Source of the DNA: Epiperipatus broadwayi
Taxonomy: Eukaryota > Onychophora > Udeonychophora > Euonychophora > Peripatidae
NCBI GenBank assembly: GCA_028023455.1
Contig: JAQFVV010000042.1
Location: forward strand, 4,853,739-4,917,738
Direction: 5' to 3'
DNA length: 64,000 bases
The notes below the pieces were generated by a model. The model worked only from the letters and a program-made list of their open reading frames with translations. It searched no databases and was not told the origin of the DNA. A program made the position numbers and the translations under genes. Numbering within the stretch: the stretch's first letter is position 1; the number at the start of each line of letters is the position of its first letter. Positions 14,101-26,160 of this stretch are shown in pieces.

Positions 14101-14708
14101 GTATATAGAAACATTCTGCAAATTTTATTATATGGAAATAAAATCTGGACTCTGCTCTGAAAAAAATTTTTCCTGAGGATATTCAATAATATCTGAAAAT
14201 ATGATTTGGAAGATCATAAGATCAAATAGCTTGTTATCCATCATGTCATAGAATTTTTTAAAATATATATATAATTTTTGTTGTAGTCTTCAATCAGACT
14301 TTTGTTAAAAAATGATCTATATATACTGCAATCAAATAGTTATTGCTTGGGAGTTCATAAGAAATCAGAACACTCAAAGTAGCAGAATGGAAACATAAAC
14401 TGTGACCATTAGCTCAAGAGTTTGTCACTCTACATCAATTGTTATTTTTTGGGTGGGGAGTATATAGTTATAAGTAGAATATAATAGGAAACTACAATTA
14501 GATTAGATATTAAAATCAAAGCAATACTATCAATACTTGATATACAGAGAAAGAATTAAAAACTAAGTAAAACCTTAACATAACCATATGTGATGCAATA
14601 GTGTTATTATTGCATTGAATCTATTATATTTTAGTAATGGGGTTATCATAGTTTTTTTAAGATATAACTTCCATTCCATCATACATTGTTGTAATATATT
14701 AGTAAAGA
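11111..14708. other. Long AT-rich tract, nothing recognised
   Basis: About 3.6 kb with only short random ORFs. The 11111-11160 edge (AACAGCTATGAGCAAGCATAAG, GATCATGTGATGTT) belongs to the outer part of the ACAGGC repeat. A cytosine run is at about 13432-13440. No gene, RNA or repeat pair could be supported in the rest. Confidence 0.5.
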
Positions 14709-14842
14709 CACATGAAAAAGACAAATGATAGTCAAGCATTGGTGGTCGAGTGGTCAGCACAGCTGCCTTACAAGCAGTTGTCACGGGTTTGTGGGTTCAT
14801 TTCCCGGCCGATGCTTTGACACATGAAAAAAAGACAAATGAT
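14709..14842 (+). mobile_element. tRNA-derived mini-SINE, copy 2, with target-site duplication
   Basis: 14733-14830 reads CAAGCATTGGTGGTCGAGTG, GTCAGCACAGCTGCCTTACA, AGCAG, then GTGGGTTCATTTCCCGGCC and GATGCTTTGACACATG with an A tail. It is flanked by AAGACAAATGAT on both sides (14718-14729 and 14831-14842). Similarity extends further left into CACATGAAAA, which is also the element's own 3' end. The GGTCGAGTGGT D-arm resembles class II (Ser/Leu-like) tRNAs. The source tRNA is not determined. Confidence 0.88.
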
Positions 14843-16196
14843 TCCTGAAATGCACATTTAATATTGAATCAGTTCTCATCAATTGGCCACATAATAATCT
14901 TTAACCAAGTTTAAAATTATATTTGAGTTAGAAATAATCTTTAATTTAATAATTGATTAGTAATAATCAATAATATATTTATCTCAGACAATTGGTGGTA
15001 AAAATATGAGTGCAGAAAGTTTGAATCTTGTATATCAAAGTATAATAAGGTTTTATAAATTAGATAAAGTATTGAAATCTTTCAGGAAAATTTTACACAG
15101 AAGAATTTAAAAGAAAGAATCATAAAGAGCCGAATAATAGATTAAAGTATTAATGTGATATATGTGTATGTATTTGTGTTTTATGAATTGGTTTGTATAA
15201 CCATCACAAAATTAACTTTTTATTCTTTTTTATCTCTTTTATTTTCTGGAAATAGAATAGTCTTATTTATTTAAAAAAAGCTGTTAATAAATATGATATT
15301 AAGTACATGATGACATATAAATAAATTTCACCAAATAAGAATTTAAAAATTAACCAAAATTTTAAATTAAAATGATTGGGAAATTTTAATTTTAAGTTTT
15401 GGATAATTTTTTAATTCTAAATTGCTTATTTTATAGATCAGTTTAACTTTTGCTTTTAGCAAAGTATATTTACCACTACGCCAATTTTTTTGCTCAATAA
15501 AAAAAAATATTGATCAAACAGGAACTATTAATAACAGAAATATGTTTTAACTGTTAGATAAGAATCTATATTTGTGATGAATATAATACATATTTGATTT
15601 ACATGAAATTAATATTTTGCATTATTGATATAAAATATTAATTGAAGTCTTTAAAGAAATGTGTTTATATATTTATGCATACATTTGGGTGTATAAAATT
15701 GGTTTAAGCTTAAATAATATATTTTCTTTTGTGCAAATACACATATATAATTAGCTTATATTCAACTAAAATATTTATAATAAATTATATTAGATTTTAT
15801 TGTCAATTTTTCTATCAGGAATATATACCTGGTTGATAAACAAGTACACAATTATTTAAAGCAAACATTAACATGTGGTTATGAATGTTAGAAATATAAG
15901 TCATCATTAATAAGATACTATGTTTGTTAATGTTAATAATGTAGTGCTAAAAAAGAAATCAAAGCAAACTATGTAATAATTATGGCAAATTCTGCTGAAT
16001 TCCTATTGATAATCACTGAGTGTTGTTACTTAGTCAAAACATCATATTGCCTGCTCTCCTTATTCGTCCTTCAAGCAGAGAACTTGTTTATAACTTCAAA
16101 AATGTCATATTTAAAGCAATATTTTTAAATTGCATATACATAAAGGAATACTTTATTAGAGTAAATTTTTGTAAATTTGGAAACATAAGTTTGAAC
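14843..16196. other. AT-rich spacer, nothing recognised
   Basis: Only short chance ORFs. No repeats or RNA genes recognised. Confidence 0.5.
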
Positions 16197-16198
16197 AT

Positions 16199-16325
16199 TA
16201 ACAAAAGTCATCAAGCGTTGTTAGCCGAGAGGTCAGCACAGCTGCCTTGCAAGCAAGCAGATGTTGCGGGTTCGCCTCCCAGCCGATGCTATGACATATG
16301 AAAAAAAAAAAAATAACAAAAGTCA
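16199..16325 (+). mobile_element. tRNA-derived mini-SINE, copy 3, with perfect 12-bp target-site duplication
   Basis: 16211-16313 carries GCGTTGTTAGCCGAGAGGTC, AGCACAGCTGCCTTGCAAGC, then GCGGGTTCGCCTCCCAGCC, GATGCTATGACATATG and an A13 tail. TAACAAAAGTCA flanks it exactly at 16199-16210 and 16314-16325. The B box (GGTTCGCCTCC) and A box are better preserved than in most other copies here. The anticodon loop reads CTTGCAA against CTTACAA in copy 2. Confidence 0.92.
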
Positions 16326-17258
16326 AAAACAATATTATTTTTTTAAAAAAAACCTTTAAATTGTAAAATTAAATTGGAATCATGTAGTTTAGATGAAAAA
16401 CTAATTTTGTAAATGTAAACATCCACTAGTTAGCAAATTAAAGGTGTAAACAAACACTACAAAATGGCAAAATACAGCTGAAATTGGATTATTTCTAAAT
16501 GGATAATTATTGCTTTCTTTTGTATGCCTATAGCAATGGGAAAAAATTAAACTTCTAAAATGAAAATGATAAAATTTATTTATCAAAAATGGTTCAGTTT
16601 GAAGAAGTAAAACCAAATCTGGAAAATAAAATTGTTAATCAATTGATATTAAGTTTGTTAATTCTGTAGTTCTAAATATTAATGTGCTAGAAAAATTATG
16701 TTGAACATGGCAAAAAATGGCAAAATTCCACTGATGACGATCAAATGTTATTATTTGGTCATAATACTCTACTATCTAGTTATTTCATCTGCTTTTTGCT
16801 CAGTAAACTAAACATGTATACATGCAATGAATATTAATATATGATATATATAATACCATACATTTTAAAAAGACTAATATTTAAAAGAACGAATGAAACA
16901 CATAATTAATTGTTTAAAATAACATGAGTAAAAATAATTTTAACTAAGCGTATATATTAAAAAACCTAACATTATTAATAACTTTATACTAGGATAGACA
17001 TTTTATGTTAGTGGTAATAATTATATAATTCTGGTTAGATAATGAATAGTACATAATATTTTTTAAGTTAAACTTTATCTAATAATAAGGTATCGGAATC
17101 AATTTTTTTATTGTAAAAAAACAGTCTAACTGATTTGCTGAAGAAGGTATACCTCCTACACCAGTAAAGGATTAGATAAATTCACCAGATTTAATGAAAA
17201 CTGATCATTTTTAATATACAATTCTTATTTTTGAAAAAAATCTTATACACTCTTCATT
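16326..17258. other. AT-rich spacer, nothing recognised
   Basis: No feature supported. Confidence 0.5.
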
Positions 17259-17552
17259 TAACCATTAGAAACCACCAGTAATCACATAAACATTCACAAT
17301 AAGAATAGTAATCAATATTTCTCACTGCTGTCAAGGCAACCTTCTCACCTTTTAATAGCAATAATGGAAATCCATTCTTACTAATGGTCCATTGAATATA
17401 TATGGACACTTAAAGATTGCAACTTGACTACAGAGTATGAAATATTGATACAATGAAGTTTAAATAAACCTCTTTAAACATGAAATAAACATGTCACTGT
17501 AATGCAGACTAATAAATAGTCAGTTATAACATTACAAACTGCAATACTTTTA
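17259..17552. mobile_element. 290-bp retroposon family J, copy 1
   Basis: The whole segment, from TAACCATTAGAAACCACCAG to GCAATACTTTTA, is nearly identical to 38829-39118. The second copy has a 13-bp target-site duplication, so the unit is a genuine mobile sequence. It has no ORF and no poly-A tail, and its orientation is not known. It may be a SINE or a LINE 3' end. Confidence 0.88.
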
Positions 17553-17573
17553 ACATGCTCATGTATTATTTAA

Positions 17574-17768
17574 ATAATAAGTGAAATAATGCTTAAAGCT
17601 AGTTGGGATAATTAGTAACCATTAGAAACCACCAGTAACCACATAAACATTCACAATAAGAATAGTAATCAATATTTCTCACTGCTGTGAAGGTTTATGT
17701 GGTTACTGGTGGTTTCTAATGGTTACTAATTATCTCAATTAGCTTTAAGCATTATTTTACTTATTATT
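17574..17768. repeat. Foldback built from the start of retroposon J
   Basis: Arms 17574-17648 and 17693-17768 are inverted and about 75 bp long. They contain AGTAACCATTAGAAACCACC (the left end of family J) plus about 45 bp of outer sequence (AAATAATGCTTAAAGCTAG). The loop CATTCACAATAAGAATAGTA... is also J sequence. It lies only about 20 bp after the full J copy, as a second, folded version of the element's first part. Confidence 0.82.
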
Positions 17769-18863
17769 TAATTAATCTTCATTTAGTATATTATATTTTT
17801 ATTGTCAATTACAAATTTGAACCTCATAAATTAAATTATTTTTGGTGCCCGGACTAGAACTAAGAACTGAAGGGATAGAAAATCTTCACAGTTTTAAGCA
17901 TGGAATTCTCTAAATTCATGATAAATTTATTAAAAGTCTTTTAGATTCATTTCTAAAAAAATGAAGCACAATATCAATTTCACTTTAATTCAGAACATAA
18001 GTGGGGCATATTTAAAGGTAATGCTATGGTTGAAGAACACTTTGGTGAGTGTAGTAACATGTAATATATTAAACAAATTATGTACTAAGGCAAAGTGATA
18101 TTAGATATGATTTTAGAGTTCTACTGCAAAATAAGTTTGACAGTGAAATAGCTCCTAAAGTTCACATTGATCAAAAAACAAACTCATCCTTTAAATATAC
18201 CATAGCAAGCTCACAAAAAGCATCTATATTTTGGGGGCTTATGTATTAAGCATACCTTGAATAGTGAAGATTCAAAGTGGCTTCATCAGATTAATGATTT
18301 TGCGATTATTAGAAAGAGAAATAAGAATTCAGACTCTGGTTGGAATGTTGGCAAAGTAAAACAGACTTAAATCATCAGCTCACATATATAGTACCTAAAA
18401 AAAATATGTAATATCCTCGAGAATGCAGATAATTCTTGATTTGAAAATATTAGTACTTGTTATTCAGTAACAGTTTTAGCATATGTTATTTTATAATGAT
18501 GATTACATTTCAATTTACAACACAATTTTGTGCTTCTTTACTAAAAAAAATAATTGTTAAATGATTTACAAAAATATATTTTGTGACTTAAAATTTAAAT
18601 AATATTATGGAAAAAAAAATCACATTCCAAATCAATCTCTTACATATGTTTTAATTTTTTTGTGGATATTACTTTGTTGTGATGGTAGAGAGATAAATTC
18701 TAATGTTCAAGGTCCATTGATCATGGCCCAAATTTTCCATTTCCTGTGTTTAAACTTCTTATGAATTCTTCCGTTCATTTTTTAAATACAGAGTCAAAGA
18801 GAAAGGAGAGGGGGAAACTTTAAATGCAAATTCATCAAAATTTATTATTTTTTTAATATATAG
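17769..18863. other. AT-rich spacer
   Basis: No gene found. TTGGTGCCCGGACTAG at about 17844 has the look of an LTR-retrotransposon primer-binding site, but no LTR, polypurine tract or coding remnant was seen near it. Confidence 0.45.
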
Positions 18864-19145
18864 GGTATATGAGCACAGACTTTCACATGACCCATCACTC
18901 TCCACTCCATCTCATAGCACTGATACATTTGAACACATATATATTGAAAAGATAAATAATCACCAATGTACGTATTTCATGCTAAAACAGCAATCATCAG
19001 TTGGTCCAGATTATCGTCTCTACACATATATGCTATAAGTGCTCAGATATATATTAAGATAGCCAATCCTCATACTTTAATGGACAGGTTTCAATCTACT
19101 CTACACTCCAACTCTTCAACTGTCCATCCAATTGAAAACAACAAG
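18864..19145 (-). repeat. Dispersed repeat family R4, minus-strand copy
   Basis: Contains, in order, GGTATATGAGCACAGACTTT, CACATGACCCATCACTC, ACACATATATTGAAAAG, TTTCATGCTAAAACAGCAAT, CATCAGTTGGTCCAGATTA and CTTTAATGGACAGGTTTCAA. These are shared with the foldback at 30804-31112 and with 31240-31580 and 4240-4534 (opposite strand). A 62-codon ORF inside it is a chance frame. Confidence 0.8.
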
Positions 19146-20113
19146 GATTGCTAATACAACTCCTAACAGTAGGTTAAAAAAAAGTGGAATGGTTTTATGA
19201 CAAATGTTTTAAATTATATTTTTATACAAACCTTTATATATTAAAACTGCATCAAATTAAATTAAATTAGAATAAGTTAGTACTTAAAATATACAAAGAT
19301 AAGAATTCAGAAAATAAACATTGAAGAAATTAATATGAAAGATATGGTAATGATAATTAATATCACAAAATAGCTTTACATGTAAGTTATTTGTTCAAAT
19401 CAGGTAGAATAATGAAGCAAAAACGTATTATAAACAGGTAATAACACACTGCCATTGGAATTTTCCAAGACATGCTATTCTTTATCTTAATTTATTCTGG
19501 CATTTCCATTTTTAGTGACATCATAAACTTCCATAAATTCATACATCAAAAAACAATAATGATTTTATTCTTCAACTAGCATTATAAACACCCCCCTAAT
19601 TATATTTTGCTTTCAGTTTCTTTATATTATATACTGATTGAGTTTAAAAAATATGTTACTGCTATTGTTAACATATACATATTTTTTAAACTTTATCATT
19701 TATATTATTAAAGGAATGAAATATTTTTAAAATAATAAATAATACATATAAAACTTTTTGTCTGAAGTAATATAAATTTGAAATCATAAAAATAACTTGA
19801 ATTATGAAGTATTAAAATATTGATATAAATAAAGAAGTAATTTCATTATCTTTTTTTTAACTTATTGTTATTATACAAATAATTTATAATTATGGGTTCA
19901 AAATTAATCAAATTTTTATTTGTATCTAATGATTTTATTTTTCAAAAATTAAAGTAGAAAAAGCTTTATAAATTTATTGTTTTCTGACATAAGTGACTTC
20001 TAAGGCTCTTAATCTGACAATTCCAAATTTATTTTAAAAAATAAATAACAGGAAATGTTTATTGGTAGATTTTTGCAAAAGTGTAACCATTTGAATTTAA
20101 TTACATATACAAA
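19146..20113. other. AT-rich spacer, nothing recognised
   Basis: No feature supported. Confidence 0.5.
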
Positions 20114-20700
20114 AGAATTATATATCATCATCAACCATTATCAATCCACTGCAGGATGAATCTCCAAGTTTAATCCATCTTCTCTGATCTTTAGCTTCTC
20201 TTCTCCACATTATCCCTGCACATTTTCTTATTTTATCCATACATCTCACATGTGGTCTCTTTCTGGGTCTTTTACAATCTCTTGAAATCCAGTTTAAAAT
20301 TTCAATTGTCCATCTATTATCATCTCTTCTAGAAATATGTCCAGCCCAATTCCACTTCAATATTTTAATTTTTTCAATGAGGTCAATAACATATGTTTGT
20401 TCTCTTACCCATATATTGTGTTTTCAATCTCTTCTTGTTACTCCCAACATACATCTCTCCATACTTCTTTGAGTGGTCTGAAGTCTCTGTATTACTCTTC
20501 TATTAAGTGTCCAAGTCTCAGATCTATAAGTAAGAACTGGTAAAACACATTTAATACAGATGGAAACATAATGGAGGAAATTAATCATAGAATTAAACTT
20601 GGTTGGAGTGCTTTTGGTAGAAATAACTTGATACCAAAAGGAAATATGCCTATGTGTTTGAAAATGAAGGTTTTTAACAAATGTGTTTAGAATTATATAT
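20114..20700 (-). mobile_element. RTE-like LINE 3' end with twin-priming inversion
   Basis: On the minus strand, about 20552 down to 20126 is the 3' end of the same LINE as 44370-47958. It encodes, over several frames, the region CVLPVLTYRSETW to the C-terminal motif (W-AGHISRR-DNRWTIEILNW...RP-VR). It ends in a (GAT)n tail next to the flank. Positions 20553-20688 are the adjoining upstream LINE segment (matching about 47391-47525) but in the opposite orientation. The two parts overlap by about 8 bp of LINE sequence (AATGTGTT). The whole is bracketed by AGAATTATATAT at 20114-20125 and 20689-20700. This is the classic outcome of twin priming: a 5'-truncated insertion with its 5' portion inverted. 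Confidence 0.93.
20126..20552 (-). pseudogene. LINE ORF2 C-terminal remnant
   Basis: Minus-strand translation gives two frame-shifted pieces. One is CVLPVLTYRSETWTLNRR followed by QRLQTTQRSMERCMLG (near 20430-20545). The other is NWAGHISRRDDNRWTIEILN followed by RPRKRPHVR (near 20180-20360). These match the tail of the RT polypeptide at 47520-47941 at most positions. This region follows the RT palm in RTE-type LINEs and has no catalytic residues of its own. It is a dead fragment with at least one frameshift. Confidence 0.9.
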
Positions 20701-22409
20701 AAAATTTTATAAATAATGAAAGATCCTGTATATAATGCTTTCATCTTCTACTTGCAATAATCATTTTAATAATAAAAGAATAAAAAACACGAAATCATTT
20801 TAATTTTGTAAAGTCAACTAGACAAATACAGAATTTTGTTCCCAATAATCCTCAATGATAACAGTTTTGTCTAATAAATTATTATTGTTATAATATTTTT
20901 ATAAATATAAAAATTATATTATACATCATTAAAATATATATATATCTTTTCTATAATTCAATTTAACTACATGAAAAATAGGATAATATATATATATTCA
21001 TTGTTATTATCAAAATAAAAGTTAATATTACAAAATTGTTAATTGCAAGGTATCCATTATTTAAATCCTATTAGCAAAAATACATTTTAAGTAAAATACA
21101 TATAAAAATGTTTTATATATAGTAACACATAACTTGCATCACTTGTGAAAAACTAAAAATTTTAAAGAATTTATTAATGATCTAACTTAATGGCCACCTA
21201 AAGCAAGATTTCCCATGTTCCTATCAATTTAAACAGAAAAAGGAGAAGTTTAAAATTACTTAAAAATGTATTACTATATAGCTGCAGAAAAATTATTAAA
21301 AAACTTCACTATGAAAATCATTTAAATGAACAACAATTTATAGTATAGGAATGCATTGAAAACAACACCATAAAAACAGACTTGATAAAAATATCTACAA
21401 TTTACTTTACTCTGAAACAAGAAAAAGTATGTGGAATTTAAAATATGAAAACAATGTCAATACCTTGTTAAAATCCAGTTCCAAGTCCATTAAACTTTAT
21501 AGATAACAAAAAAAAATTATTTGAGAAGGATATTCTTAATATAGATTTCACAGAAAAGTGACTCAAGATTATAAACAGTATAAAGTAGATCAGATCAAAT
21601 ATAAGTCTTGTAAAATGAAAAGATTGATGTGGAATTGAAATTTGTCTTTGATATGTAGGTTGAAGTTTGGATTATAATTTACTGATTTTGTAATCTTTAT
21701 CAACATATCTAACTTCTGTATGATTTTAATTATCTATGATAATTTATTTATTTTACCAATAGTTTTTGAAGTTTTTTACATTAGTTATTCATTGTAGTAG
21801 TTATATATTATAATGAAAGTGAGCAATATGCCTACACATGATAAATCAGTCACCAGTCTCAAACATCACAGGATTTATATTGGTCCAGTCAATGCATACA
21901 GAATATATAGTATATGATTGCAAAATAAAAGTATGGATATTTATCAAGCAATCTTTTGGCTAAACTATTTATAAATATTAATTGTATCTACTGTCAATGC
22001 TAAGTACAAATGTCGCAAATAATGGTCATCTATCATTTCTTTTTAAATACCTATCTTTATTCTAATAACAGGAATAATCACAAGGAGATATCAAAATGTT
22101 CAAAGGAAGAAGCACCTACCTAGCATCATATATATAGTATTATCATAACTCCAATTTTTTAAAATGTAAACATATACCATTTGATGTCTTTTTAAACACC
22201 ATTGCAAATAAAATGTAGCCTTTTGCTTTTCACATTTGGTATTGTACAAGACATGGAGATCAGCTATGACCATTATGATATATACATATGCACTTCTCCA
22301 ACCATTCCCTGATGTCTAATGCATTTAACTGGCCAAGTGATAGAAAGATGAGGAAACAACAACTATATTTGATTTGGCAATGTCTCAACTTTATTCTAAA
22401 CTATATTAT
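20701..22409. other. AT-rich spacer, nothing recognised
   Basis: Only chance ORFs and short AT runs (for example 20936-20946). Confidence 0.5.
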
Positions 22410-22445
22410 AATAATAATAACAATAACAACAACAACAACAACAAC

Positions 22446-22488
<43 letters not shown>
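22410..22488. repeat. Trinucleotide microsatellite (ATA/ACA)
   Basis: ATA units switch to ACA units (about 22423-22445) and back to ATA units up to about 22488. The 83-codon frame through it is an artefact of the repeat (poly-Thr/Ile). Confidence 0.95.
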
Positions 22489-22491
<3 letters not shown>

Positions 22492-24276
22492 TACTTCTTG
22501 TTACTATTGAAGATTAATCTGATGGTCTTTTTCAACTAGTGTACAAATGTATTATTATTCAAATTAAAATGAGAGTTATCTTTTTAATGAAACAAATTAT
22601 ACAAGATTAAAATGTGCTGCTGGATAAAATTCAACAAATGCATTTATTCTTATTAATGTGTTTGTAGTAGAGAGGTGTATGCTATGTTTAGGGGTTATTA
22701 CAAATTATCATGTGGAAGAAATAGATAGAAATATTCATTTCTCTAATGCATTTACTAGATTACATTCACTTCTTGAATCAAGCATGAAGATGATTTAAGG
22801 TAATCTTCATAAAGTATTAACTAGAAGTCATGAGATTGAAATAACTGCAACTCCAAATGAGGTATGCTTCAATCAGTAATCAAATGTCAACAACCAAAAA
22901 CTACTCTACATAACTGTATAGGTGGGGAAGATAAACATAAATTAATTCTACTATAAACTAATATTGTATTGGTTTTTGTCTAAAACATGCCTCTATAGGC
23001 ACCAGGATAGAAATAAATATATTTTACATTGGTTTTATATGATAACACCATAGATATTGAATTTTAATAAACTCCTGTACATTTATAGAGGCTTCTTTAC
23101 TAACAATAGAATAATTATCTTGAGTGATGCCCTTTTTTATAGGGATTTACATACTTCAATATCTTCTTTCAACTTAAGATACCATTTTTATATAGGCAAC
23201 TCCATAAAACATTTTTTTTTACTTCAACAAAAAACTTCAATAAAAGAGCTATCATAAGTTAATGAGAAAACTTAGTTAACCTCAGCGATTGTGAATTAGT
23301 AGTAATTGATAGATTCTTGGCACTTGGTTAAAAGTTATCTCTGTTTACATGGATATAATCTCATTTTGATTATTTTTTATAATAACAATTCATGGAAATA
23401 TTTAATTCAACTTATATATCAAATAACACAGCCACCCATTTGCATGATCTTATTAAAATAGATAAATACTAAATGACTGTGTATATATCTAAAAAGATTT
23501 TTCTTTAAAAGTACATAATATTATTACCATTTACACTTCCCCATGTTCTTGAAATAAAATAAATAAAAGTGAAAAGCCAAATAGTTGTAGTTGTGTAATC
23601 CACCTACCTTAGTCTATCCAATTGATAAGACATAATATATATATATATAATGCAATATTTCAGCGAAAAAATTTGCCTAATTTTCTGCTTACGATTTTAA
23701 ATGTGATGTTTTCAATATAATGCAATCCCATTACTTTTGCCTAATTTTTAAAATAGATTTTAATATTATTTTATATTAGATTGTCCTTGTACATATATAT
23801 TTTTTCGGATATAAAATTAGAATTGTCTGTATTCTTTTCATATAATAATATATACTTTTGAAAGTATATTTGTTGATTAGTAACACATAGTGACTATCTA
23901 TTTAATTGTAAGCAAAATAAAACCTTAACCTTTTCTAAATCGTAGAAGGAAAAGAAATGATGGTCATGGGATGTTTTAATCGTTTTTAAAAATCATTTTG
24001 TAAATTTGATAAGTAGTAATGTTCTATATGAATTCAAATAAAATTAACATCAAAACTGAATAGTTTTAAAATTTACTTATCCTAATTTTTAAAAAAATAA
24101 ATATTAATTTTAAATTCATTTCTTTATAAATTACAAGTAAAATTCAATCTGATGTAAAGTGAAAGCTTCTATGTTTCATACATGAACAGTTTTAGAATGC
24201 TGGGATCCACAATATTTAAAAATGTTTTATAAAAGACATTGGCCATAGCAAATAGAACATTCAGTTGATACATTGA
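22489..24276. other. AT-rich spacer, nothing recognised
   Basis: No ORF with family features and no repeat pair recognised. There is a short (AT)n near 23636-23650. Confidence 0.5.
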
Positions 24277-24828
24277 ATACATTCAAATATCAGCCTTTTA
24301 AGCTAATTGTGCATACGCTTTGCGAGTGTTAATAATAAATGAATACTTTCTCACCAATACAAGATATAGTATTTATGCAGGAATAAAAGGAATCTCTTAT
24401 TTCTACGACTCAAATGCTTATATATGAGCAAATCTGAAGTACTGGCAAGTAAAACATGAGGATGGAACTGTCACTTTAAATTACTATATACGATGTCTGA
24501 ATGAATGACGTGGATGAAATTGTCTAGAATTTACTAAATGTCATTCCAACTGAAACTTAATCATATGTAAATAAGCATTTATTTTATTTTATATAGCGTC
24601 ATTCATTCAGACATGTATATAGTAATTTAAAGAGATGGCTCCATCCTCAGCTTTACTTGCCAGTACTTCAGATTTGCTCATATATAAGCATTTGAGTGGT
24701 AGGAATAAGAGATTTCTTTTATTCCTGCATAAATACTATATCTTGTATTGGTGAGAAAGTATTCATTTATTATTAACACTCGCAAAGCGTATGCACAATT
24801 AGCTTAAAAGGCTGATATTTGAATGTAT
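24277..24828. mobile_element. Large foldback element, about 230-bp arms
   Basis: Left arm 24277-24510 and right arm 24596-24828 are inverted copies with a few substitutions, around an 85-bp loop. The outer ends read ATACATTCAAATATCAGC and its complement. The inner ends read GTCTGAATGAATGACG and CGTCATTCATTCAGAC. There is no coding sequence. TTGATACATTGAA occurs both just left of (24267) and just right of (24870) the element. These could be remnants of an internal or flanking duplication, but they do not abut the arm ends. Confidence 0.9.
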
Positions 24829-26160
24829 ACCATTGTAAACATACACTCTATAAAATAAAATAAATGCTTGATACATTGAAGAGATTATATTCCATTGCCG
24901 ATTATGTTCACAAAATATTACTATAAGAAATATACTTTAGTAGAGTTAGGATGAGTTTTGGGGCAGTTTTATTTTTTTTTATTCCAATATTTCTAGATTT
25001 AATTTCTCATAGTTTTACTTTATTAAGAATCTCTCGGCTAAAGGATGGTATTTCTTTATATATCGGAATATTTTGTATCCACCAGGTTTTTTTATCTATG
25101 CAAAAATGCTTCAACAATTTTTTAATTAAATGTTAAATAATTTTATTTTATAGTGATATGGGAAACATACAATTTGATACCGATTAAATACAATAAATTG
25201 TCCTTATCAAGATAAAAATATATATATATAGCATAATATTATATTTTCTAGTTTACTATAAGAGTACTTGGTTATATAAAAAAAACTTGTATGTAGATAG
25301 ATTGAATGATTAATATTAAAATAATAAAAATGTGATGTTTAAACAGAACATGATGTATAAAATAAAAAGATTAATAAAGTAATCTATCTAAAAAAAAAGT
25401 AAATTAGTTTCATTTTGTATTTAATTTATTTTTCATTATTTTTTATATCAGTCAACTTCTCTATTAAGATAGCCATCATTATATGTAATTTATATAGTAT
25501 ATTGCAATGATACATAATTGCCAAAAAGAGGATATAGGGTTATTATATATAAACCATTTATACATAGATTACCCATTTGATTAACCATATATGTCTAATT
25601 TATTTAATTATTTTTTAGTATTTCATGTGACAATCTGATTCAATCATCATCATGTACCTGACCCAGAAAACTACTGCATCAATCCAGATAGTTCAGTTCT
25701 TTAGTCTTTTCTAAGCATACACTATCACATCTTAATGCATAAATGAATTATTATACCCATAATAATGTTACAACGATCATCAAATTATTATATTATGCAT
25801 TTTTATATACTAACAATTTTAAATAATATACTTTTAATACACAAATCATGTGACTATTTATGTTATCATAACCAAAGACCACTAATAATGATTATTCCAT
25901 TTTCATGAATCTAAACTACCATATTTCTTCTATTAACATCTTTATAGGCAACAAATTAATTCACTCCTAAGTGTCATTTTCCATTAAGAAAGGATGCCCC
26001 AAAACTAAAGAGTATTTTATTCATCCCGTATATATTGTGATTACTTTGCTTACATTCCAACACTTCCTCATCATAAAACATGATCCTTTAGAGGCAGTTA
26101 CAAAGTTTAGAAATACTTAATATTTGTCTGAAGATTTGTGATGATGGTATATTATTAGAT
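24829..26160. other. AT-rich spacer, nothing recognised
   Basis: Only chance ORFs. The part from about 26128 (GAAGATTTGTGATGATGG) is probably the outer flank of the next foldback family, since similar sequence lies outside its copies at 50755 and 61205. Confidence 0.5.

Noticed and set aside
17844-17866. LTR retrotransposon primer-binding site (TTGGTGCCCGGACTAG), with a similar TTGGTGCCC at about 50958
   Set aside because: No long terminal repeat pair, polypurine tract or gag/pol remnant was seen near either site, so the match is too short to support an LTR element.
22288-22539. 83-codon frame with poly-Thr and poly-Ile
   Set aside because: Trinucleotide repeat artefact.
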